DNA of 64,000 bases from positions 9,364,366 to 9,428,365 of the forward strand of contig NZ_CP100416.1 of NCBI RefSeq assembly GCF_026017845.1, written 5' to 3'. The position numbers and the translations under genes are program-made. Source of the DNA: Amycolatopsis mediterranei (lineage in GTDB: Bacteria; Actinomycetota; Actinomycetes; Mycobacteriales; Pseudonocardiaceae). Below are positions 58,940 through 64,000 of the stretch, piece after piece (the first letter of the stretch is position 1; each line of letters begins with the position of its first letter). Below the pieces are notes generated by a model. The model ran no database searches. It saw only the letters and a list, made by a program, of their open reading frames with translations, and was not told where the DNA came from.

Positions 58940-58952
58940 TCAAGTTTGACTA
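58937..58952. promoter_or_regulatory. PadR operator copy 1
   Basis: TAATCAAGTTTGACTA, which overlaps the padR stop codon, matches the palindrome TAGTCAA-N2-TTGACTA with one change. A better copy lies 50 bases downstream. Confidence 0.65.
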
Positions 58953-58986
58953 GGGCATCCTGCTCGGGCACAGTGTGCGCTTCAGC

Positions 58987-59002
58987 TAGTCAAGATTGAC
59001 TA
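58987..59002. promoter_or_regulatory. PadR operator copy 2
   Basis: TAGTCAAGATTGACTA has 7-base half-sites that are exact reverse complements, spaced by 2 bases. It lies 20 bases before the DrrA-type start, so bound regulator would block transcription of the efflux genes. Confidence 0.75.
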
Positions 59003-59022
59003 CTTTTTCGAGAGGGGTTCTC

Positions 59023-60000
59023 ATGATCACGGCACGCGGTCTCGAGCGGCGGTTCCGCCGCAAGGGCCGCACTGGGGGCGAAGTCCACGCGGTGAAGGGC
59101 GTCGACCTCGACGTCGAAGCGGGCGAGCTGGTCGGCTTCCTCGGCCCGAACGGCGCCGGGAAGACGACCACGCTGCGCATGCTGACCACGCTGCTCAAGC
59201 CGACCGCGGGCACCGCGACCGTCGGCGGCTGCGACCTCCTTTCCGACCCGCTGGGCGTGCGCAAGCGCATCGGGTACGTCGCCCAGGGCGGCGGCAGCGC
59301 ACCGGAGAGCAAGGTCGCCGACGAGCTGGAGCTGCAGGGCAGGCTCTACCGGATGAGCAAGGCCGACGCGATCGCGCGCGGCGCCGAACTCGCCGAGCAG
59401 CTCGACCTGACCGGGCTGGACCAGCGGCTGACCAAGACGTTGTCGGGCGGGCAGCGGCGGCGGCTCGACATCGCGCTCGGGCTGATCCACTCGCCGGGCC
59501 TGGTGTTCCTCGACGAGCCGTCGACCGGCCTCGACCCGCAGAGCCGGGCCAACCTGTGGGACCACATCCGCCGGCTGCGCGCCGAACAAGGTGTCACGGT
59601 CTTCCTCACCACCCACTACCTCGACGAGGCGGACGCGCTGTCGGATCGGCTGATCGTGATCGACGACGGCCGGATCGTCGCCGAGGGGACGCCGGACGCG
59701 CTGAAGGCGCGGGTCAACGGCGACCGCGTCGAAGTGGGAGTCGAGCCCGAGCAGGCCGCGGACGCCGCGGAGATCGCCGGGCGGCTCACGGGCGCACAGG
59801 AGCTGGGCATCGACGGCGGCGAGGTCCGGTTCCGGGTCCCGCGCGGCGACGTCGCCCTGCCGGAGCTGCTGCGGGCGCTGGACGCCAAGGGCATCGCGAT
59901 GCTGTCGGTCCAGGTCCACCGGCCCACGCTCGACGACGTTTTCCTGACCCTCACCGGGCGTTCGCTGCGGGAAGCGGAGGAGGCCGGCCGTGCTGCGTGA
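59023..60000 (+). CDS. ABC transporter ATPase, daunorubicin-resistance (DrrA) type
   Basis: A 325-residue ATPase. Walker A is GPNGAGKTTTLRML, signature LSGGQRRRLDIALGL, Walker B LVFLDEPSTGLDPQ, switch His in LTTHYLDEADALSD. The C-terminal ~80 residues, ending LDDVFLTLTGRSL, match the DrrA-type regulatory tail. ATG at 59023 follows GAGAGGGG. With the permease gene that overlaps its end, it forms a probable drug or lipid exporter controlled by the PadR protein. Confidence 0.93.
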   Translation: MITARGLERRFRRKGRTGGEVHAVKGVDLDVEAGELVGFLGPNGAGKTTTLRMLTTLLKPTAGTATVGGCDLLSDPLGVRKRIGYVAQGGGSAPESKVADELELQGRLYRMSKADAIARGAELAEQLDLTGLDQRLTKTLSGGQRRRLDIALGLIHSPGLVFLDEPSTGLDPQSRANLWDHIRRLRAEQGVTVFLTTHYLDEADALSDRLIVIDDGRIVAEGTPDALKARVNGDRVEVGVEPEQAADAAEIAGRLTGAQELGIDGGEVRFRVPRGDVALPELLRALDAKGIAMLSVQVHRPTLDDVFLTLTGRSLREAEEAGRAA

Positions 60001-60754
60001 CACCTGGCTGATCTTCCGCCGCGACATGAGGGCGGCGCTGCGCAACCCGACCTGGGTGCTGATCGGGATCATGCAGCCGCTGCTGTACCTGTTCCTGTTC
60101 GGGCCGCTGATGGTCCGGACCGTGCAGGACCAGGGCCGGTCCGAACTGGACGGCTGGATGCTGCTCACCCCGGCGCTCATCGCCCAGCTGGCGCTGTTCG
60201 GCAGCTCGTTCGTCGGGTTCGGGCTGCTGGCCGAATTCCGCTCCGGCGTCGTCGAGCGGTTCCGGGTGACCCCGGTCAGCCGGGTCGCGCTGCTGCTGGG
60301 CAAGGTGCTGGCCAACGCGCTGCAAACCGTCGTGCAGGCCGTGCTGATCATCGTGCTGGCCACGCTGGCGTTCCCGCTCGACGCACCCGTCGGCGGCGTG
60401 CTGCTGAGCCTGGTGATCGTGTTCCTGCTGGCGGTGTCGCTGGCGTCGTGCTCGTACGCGCTGGCGTTGACGCTGAAGAGCGAAGAGACGTTCCCCGCCC
60501 TGCTCAACGCGGTGCTCATCCCACTGTTGCTGCTCTCCGGGATCCTGCTGCCGATCACCGCCGGGCGGGCGCCGGACTGGCTCTACACGGTTTCCCGGAT
60601 CAATCCGTTCCGGCACGTCGTCGACGTCGAGCGGAACAGCTTCGGCGGGGACCTCACGATGGACGCCCTGTTCACGGGCAGTGTCGTGGTGCTGGTGATG
60701 GCGGTGTTGTCCCTGTGGTGGGGAACACGGACCTTCCAGAAGGAAAACGCCTGA
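59990..60754 (+). CDS. ABC-2 type permease, DrrB-like
   Basis: A 254-residue membrane protein with six hydrophobic segments, including PTWVLIGIMQPLLYLFLFG and NAVLIPLLLLSGILLPI. The ABC-2 pattern EFRSGVVERFRVTPVSR is present. GTG start lies 11 bases inside the ATPase gene. Partner of the DrrA-type ATPase; exports unknown compounds. Confidence 0.92.
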   Translation: MLRDTWLIFRRDMRAALRNPTWVLIGIMQPLLYLFLFGPLMVRTVQDQGRSELDGWMLLTPALIAQLALFGSSFVGFGLLAEFRSGVVERFRVTPVSRVALLLGKVLANALQTVVQAVLIIVLATLAFPLDAPVGGVLLSLVIVFLLAVSLASCSYALALTLKSEETFPALLNAVLIPLLLLSGILLPITAGRAPDWLYTVSRINPFRHVVDVERNSFGGDLTMDALFTGSVVVLVMAVLSLWWGTRTFQKENA

Positions 60755-60833
60755 TCAACCGCGGGGTGTTCACTGCGGGTCCGTCCTCGGCGACGTATGG
60801 TGTGCTCTCCACCGACGCGCCGGGGGCGGGACC

Positions 60834-61448
60834 GTGACAGAGCCGGAGAGTGAGCTCGGCATCTCGCTGTCGCACCGCGAGCAGGTGGCCGACTGGCAGG
60901 CCGTGCGCGGCGCCCAGACCCGGTTCGTGTCGGTGACGATCAGCGAGAACGTCAACTGGAGCAACCCGGCCGCGGAGCGCAACCTGGCCGGTGCGCAGGA
61001 AGCCGGGCTGCACGCGGGCGGACGGCACTACGCCCGGCCCGGCGCGGTCCACGACCAGGCGGACTTCTTCGTGCGGACGGCGAGCAGGCTCGGCGCGTTC
61101 GCCCCGGGCTCGCTCGCGCCGGCGCTGGAGGTGGCGGCGCCGAGCGTCGACGACCGGTTCGTCAAGGCGTGGATCAAGCACGTCCGGCACGCGGCGCGCA
61201 TCGAGCGGGTGCTGGTCTACGCCGACTACGACTGCTGGCAGCACCGGCTGCACCCGGACCGCTGGGCCGACAGCGAGGTCGTGCTGTGGCTGGTCCGGCA
61301 CAACGGCATCCCCGGGCGAGCGGGCTGGTTCCACTCGCGGCTCGGCGTGCACCAGCACGCGTACGCCCCGGACGTGCCCGGCATCGCCGCGCCGGTGGAG
61401 CAGAACGCCGTCGTGTACCCGTTCACATTGGGCGACCTGCTGCTCTGA
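60834..61448 (+). CDS. degenerate GH25 (lysozyme-like) family protein
   Basis: A 204-residue protein with the layout of glycoside hydrolase family 25. The first motif reads GISLSHREQVADWQAVRG, where GH25 enzymes have GIDxSxxQ and a catalytic Asp; here Ser is present. The second block is RFVSVTISENVNW, and ALEVAAPSVDDRF stands where LDxE is expected. No signal peptide. It may be a non-catalytic or altered glycan-binding protein. Its start at 60834 (GTG) follows the efflux operon. Confidence 0.65.
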   Translation: MTEPESELGISLSHREQVADWQAVRGAQTRFVSVTISENVNWSNPAAERNLAGAQEAGLHAGGRHYARPGAVHDQADFFVRTASRLGAFAPGSLAPALEVAAPSVDDRFVKAWIKHVRHAARIERVLVYADYDCWQHRLHPDRWADSEVVLWLVRHNGIPGRAGWFHSRLGVHQHAYAPDVPGIAAPVEQNAVVYPFTLGDLLL

Positions 61449-61467
61449 CGTGTGGTGGTATGTCGCC

Positions 61468-62733
61468 ATGCGCGTGACGAGCAGGCCGCTCCGGACGAAC
61501 GTGCCGCCGTCACGCGCTTTTTCCGCGCTGGCCGCGCATGCGGAGGCCCGCGGGCTGCCACCGCCGGCGATGCTGTCCGGTGAGTGGTTTTCTTCCCGGG
61601 CCGTGATCGCGCCATCACTGCACGTTTCGCCGGGCGCTTTTCCGGATCCCGGCGCGCAGGCCGACGCCGAGCCGGGCGTGGTCGGCGGCGGCTGGTTCGG
61701 GTACCTGGCCTACGACCTGGCGGATCCTTCGGGCCGCAGTGGCGCGCTGCCGGCGTCCGCGTGGGGCTGGGCCGACCACGTGCTGCGCTGGTCCGCCTCG
61801 GGCACCTGTTACCTGGAATCCCTGGACGGCGGCGGACCTTCGCTGTCCACAATGGAGTCACTGCTGGCCGCCGACGGGCCGGCCCGTTCGTGGACGGCGA
61901 CGCCCCTGCGGCGTCCGCTGCCGTCGGAGCACCGGGACGCGGTGAAGGCGTGCGTGCACGCGATCGAGGACGGGGAGCTGTTCCAGGCCAACATCTGCGC
62001 GCGGTTCACCGGCACGTTCGCCGGCTCGCCGCCGGCGTTGTTCGCGGCCGGAGTGCGTTCGCTGGCACCCCGCCGCGCGGCCTTCCTGTCCGGCCCGTGG
62101 GGATCGGTGGTTTCGTTCTCGCCGGAGCTGTTCCTCGCGCGCCGCGGACGTTCGGTGCGGTCGACGCCGATCAAGGGAACCCTCCCCCGCCGCGGGCCGG
62201 AGGACGACGGGAACGCCGCGCTGCTGCGTCAGTCCGCGAAGGACGTCGCGGAGAACGTGATGATCACGGACCTGGTGCGCAACGACCTCGGCCGGGTGTG
62301 CGAGGTCGGGTCGGTGACGGTGCCTTCGCTGCTGGAAGTCCGCCCGGCGCCGGGGGTCTGGCACCTGGACTCGACGGTGACCGGGGTGCTGCGGCCCTCG
62401 GTGCCGGATGCGGACTTGCTTTCCGCCACCTTCCCGCCGGGGTCGGTGACGGGCGCGCCGAAGATCCGCGCGCTGGACCTGATCGCCTCGCTGGAGAGCT
62501 GCGGCCGCGGCGTCTACACGGGCGCGATCGGGCTGGTGTCACCGGTGGCGGGACTGGAGCTGAACGTCGCGATCCGGACGTTCGAGATCGCCGGGGATTC
62601 GATCGCGCTCGGGGTCGGCGGCGGCATCACCGCGGATTCGGACCCGGAGGCGGAGTGGCAGGAGTGCCTCCACAAGGCGGCACCCCTGGAACACCTCCTG
62701 GCGAACCCGCTACTTGCCGGGGTCGAGCAGTAG
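61468..62733 (+). CDS. pabB: aminodeoxychorismate synthase component I (PabB-like)
   Basis: A 421-residue chorismate-utilising enzyme making 4-amino-4-deoxychorismate for folate. The PIKGT motif, with the Lys used for ammonia addition in ADC synthases, is in STPIKGTLPRRGPED. Other family blocks are ENVMITDLVRNDLGRVCEVG, TFPPGSVTGAPKIRALDLI and GVYTGAIGLVSP. No PabA partner gene in the window. In M. tuberculosis pabB likewise lies near metG. The end overlaps the convergent oxidoreductase gene by 24 bases. Confidence 0.9.
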   Translation: MRVTSRPLRTNVPPSRAFSALAAHAEARGLPPPAMLSGEWFSSRAVIAPSLHVSPGAFPDPGAQADAEPGVVGGGWFGYLAYDLADPSGRSGALPASAWGWADHVLRWSASGTCYLESLDGGGPSLSTMESLLAADGPARSWTATPLRRPLPSEHRDAVKACVHAIEDGELFQANICARFTGTFAGSPPALFAAGVRSLAPRRAAFLSGPWGSVVSFSPELFLARRGRSVRSTPIKGTLPRRGPEDDGNAALLRQSAKDVAENVMITDLVRNDLGRVCEVGSVTVPSLLEVRPAPGVWHLDSTVTGVLRPSVPDADLLSATFPPGSVTGAPKIRALDLIASLESCGRGVYTGAIGLVSPVAGLELNVAIRTFEIAGDSIALGVGGGITADSDPEAEWQECLHKAAPLEHLLANPLLAGVEQ

Positions 62734-63666
62734 CTTGCCGACGGTCTTGCGGGAGCGCAGGGCCTCGTGCGCGCCCCGGGCGTCCGAGAGCGCGTACTCG
62801 CCGCCCGGGATCGCCTTGAGCCGGCCTTCCCGGACGAGGCCGAACAGGTCGGCCAAGGCGGTCCCGAAGATGTTGCCGGGCACCCGGAAGACGTGCGGCA
62901 GCCACATCCCGCTGATCGTGGTGCTGTGGCCGAGGATGTTGCGCAGCTCGACCGGCTTCGGGCTCTCGCGCCCGGCCATGCCGTAGAAAGCGAGGCGACC
63001 GAACGGCGCGAGCGCGGCGATGCTCTGGTCGGTCGTCGTGCCACCGACCATGTCGAGCACGACGTCGACGCGGCGGCCGTTGTTCGCCTCGATCAACGCG
63101 GCGGTCATGTCCTCGGCGCGGGAGTCGATGGCGACGTCCGCACCGAGCTCGAGGGCGAGCGCGCGTTTCTCGTCGCTGCTCGCGGTGGCGATGACCCGTC
63201 CGGCGCCCCAGGCCTTGGCGAGCTGCACGGCAACGGTCCCGACGCCGCCGGCCGCGGCGTGCACCACGACCGATTCGCCCTTTTCGAGGTGGGCGTTCTT
63301 GCGGAGCAGGATCCAGGCGGTCGTGCCCTGGACCAGCATGGACAGCGCGGTCAGGTCGTCGATGCCGTCGGGCACGGGGAAGGTCGTGGCCTGGGGAGCG
63401 ACGGCCTTCTCGGCGTACCCGCCACCGCCGTTGAGCAGGGCGACGACCCGCTTGCCGTCGTGGGTGCCCACGACCTCACCGCCGGGAACGAGCGGCAGCT
63501 GGGACGGCGCGAGGTAGGAGTTCTCGGCCTGGTGGGTGTCGGCGTAGTTGACCCCGATGCTCTCGACGTCGATGAGCACCTCGCCGGGGCCGGCCACCGG
63601 GTCGGGCAGCTCGACGGGGGTGAGCACCTCGGGTCCGCCGAACTCGGTCACCTGCACTGCGCGCAT
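62710..63666 (-). CDS. zinc-less quinone oxidoreductase (MDR family)
   Basis: A 318-residue NADPH:quinone reductase of the zeta-crystallin type. Landmarks are EFGGPEVLTPVELPDP at the start, GVNYADTHQAENSYLAP, the Rossmann motif VVHAAAGGVGTVAVQLAKAWG, and TDQSIAALAPFGRLAFYGM. It lacks the Cys/His zinc ligands of alcohol dehydrogenases. ATG at 63666 follows AGAGGGA. Divergent from a partial TetR-like regulator gene. Confidence 0.9.
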   Translation of the reverse strand: MRAVQVTEFGGPEVLTPVELPDPVAGPGEVLIDVESIGVNYADTHQAENSYLAPSQLPLVPGGEVVGTHDGKRVVALLNGGGGYAEKAVAPQATTFPVPDGIDDLTALSMLVQGTTAWILLRKNAHLEKGESVVVHAAAGGVGTVAVQLAKAWGAGRVIATASSDEKRALALELGADVAIDSRAEDMTAALIEANNGRRVDVVLDMVGGTTTDQSIAALAPFGRLAFYGMAGRESPKPVELRNILGHSTTISGMWLPHVFRVPGNIFGTALADLFGLVREGRLKAIPGGEYALSDARGAHEALRSRKTVGKLLLDPGK

Positions 63667-63691
63667 GTCGCGTTCCCTCTCCGTCGTGGTT

Positions 63692-63717
63692 GTGAGACAT
63701 TCTGGCATATGTCTCAC
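63692..63717. promoter_or_regulatory. operator palindrome between oxidoreductase and TetR-like gene
   Basis: GTGAGACAT (63692-63700) and ATGTCTCAC (63709-63717) are exact reverse complements separated by 8 bases. The right arm includes the start codon of the TetR-like gene and the left arm lies 26 bases from the oxidoreductase start, so binding should repress both. Confidence 0.75.
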
Positions 63718-64000
63718 TCGGACGCGTTCACCCTCGCCCGCGACTGGTTCCTCGCCGGCCGCCGGGTCGACATGGGCGAACTGGCCCAGGAGCTGTCGAT
63801 CAGCCGGGCGACCCTGCACCGCCGGGTGGGGTCCCGCGATCTTTTGCTGGGCGAAATCCTGTGGTCGCTTTCGTCCGCGTCGATCGCTCGGTTGTGGCCT
63901 TCGTGCGCCGGGCGTGGGGCGGCGGGGATCGCGGACTTCGTCAGCGGGTACGTCCGCATCGCGAACGACGCACCCCCGTTCAGGGACTTCCTGCGCCGCG
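63709..64000 (+). CDS. TetR-like (QsdR-type) regulator, partial at window end
   Basis: The first 97 residues of a regulator cut by the window edge. MSHSDAFTLARDWFLAGRRV then MGELAQELSISRATLHRRVG forms a helix-turn-helix of TetR type, followed by a Trp-containing helical region as in the QsdR-like group. ATG at 63709 lies within the operator palindrome. Divergent from the quinone oxidoreductase gene it probably controls. The remainder lies beyond base 64000. Confidence 0.8.
   Translation, partial: MSHSDAFTLARDWFLAGRRVDMGELAQELSISRATLHRRVGSRDLLLGEILWSLSSASIARLWPSCAGRGAAGIADFVSGYVRIANDAPPFRDFLRR

Overview
The window is high-GC chromosomal DNA with dense genes, many GTG/TTG starts and many 4-base GTGA/ATGA stop-start overlaps. 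Gene content (rpfB, IdeR-type boxes, F420-dependent oxidoreductases, HTH-DUF5753, DivIVA-domain proteins) points to an actinomycete of the Pseudonocardiaceae, most likely Amycolatopsis or a close relative. That assignment is inference from gene content and style, not from a database match.

A housekeeping backbone runs through the window in the same neighbourhood as M. tuberculosis Rv1005-Rv1026 (recalled synteny). From right to left it holds pabB, metG, tatD, rpfB, ksgA, ispE, an acyl-CoA synthetase, pth, rplY, prs, glmU, tRNA-Gln, mfd, mazG, a lytic transglycosylase, eno, an ftsB-like gene, a DUF501 gene and ppx. Accessory blocks are set between these genes.

Layout. 0-9 kb: a peptide-type ABC binding lipoprotein, ppx, two MltB-like transglycosylases, the DUF501-ftsB-eno cluster, a VOC protein, a TPR protein and a 30-residue membrane peptide. 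9-12.5 kb: an efeUOB iron-uptake operon behind two IdeR/DtxR-like boxes. 12.5-14.7 kb: a TetR regulator with its own operator, an SGNH hydrolase and a PPOX-fold protein. 14.7-18.8 kb: an ECF sigma / zinc-finger anti-sigma / ABC transporter operon. 18.9-26 kb: mazG, a SurA-like lipoprotein, an HTH-DUF5753 regulator and mfd. 26-36.6 kb: mixed accessory genes, including a two-component pair, a sorbosone/glucose dehydrogenase-like lipoprotein, a beta-lactamase-fold protein, a frameshifted isochorismatase-type gene, and a TetR/acyl desaturase pair. 36.8-46.5 kb: tRNA-Gln(TTG), a GGDEF protein, glmU-prs, redox enzymes, a lipoprotein, rplY-pth and two mini DivIVA-repeat proteins. 46.5-58.3 kb (minus strand): acyl-AMP/CoA ligase, ABC-F ATPase, ASCH protein, ispE, a riboswitch-controlled orphan MetN-like ATPase, ksgA, rpfB, tatD, metG. 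58.3-64 kb: PadR regulator with a DrrAB-type efflux pair, a degenerate GH25 protein, pabB, a quinone oxidoreductase, and a partial TetR-like gene cut by the window end.

The most notable non-coding signals are a SAM-I (S-box) riboswitch ahead of the orphan MetN-like gene; a dispersed perfect palindrome built on GCAGTGAATGACTCATTC, present twice; a dispersed GC-rich hairpin element, one copy of which lies in frame inside the acyl-CoA synthetase gene; and several clear operator palindromes beside regulators. I found no CRISPR array, prophage, insertion sequence or obvious new defence system.
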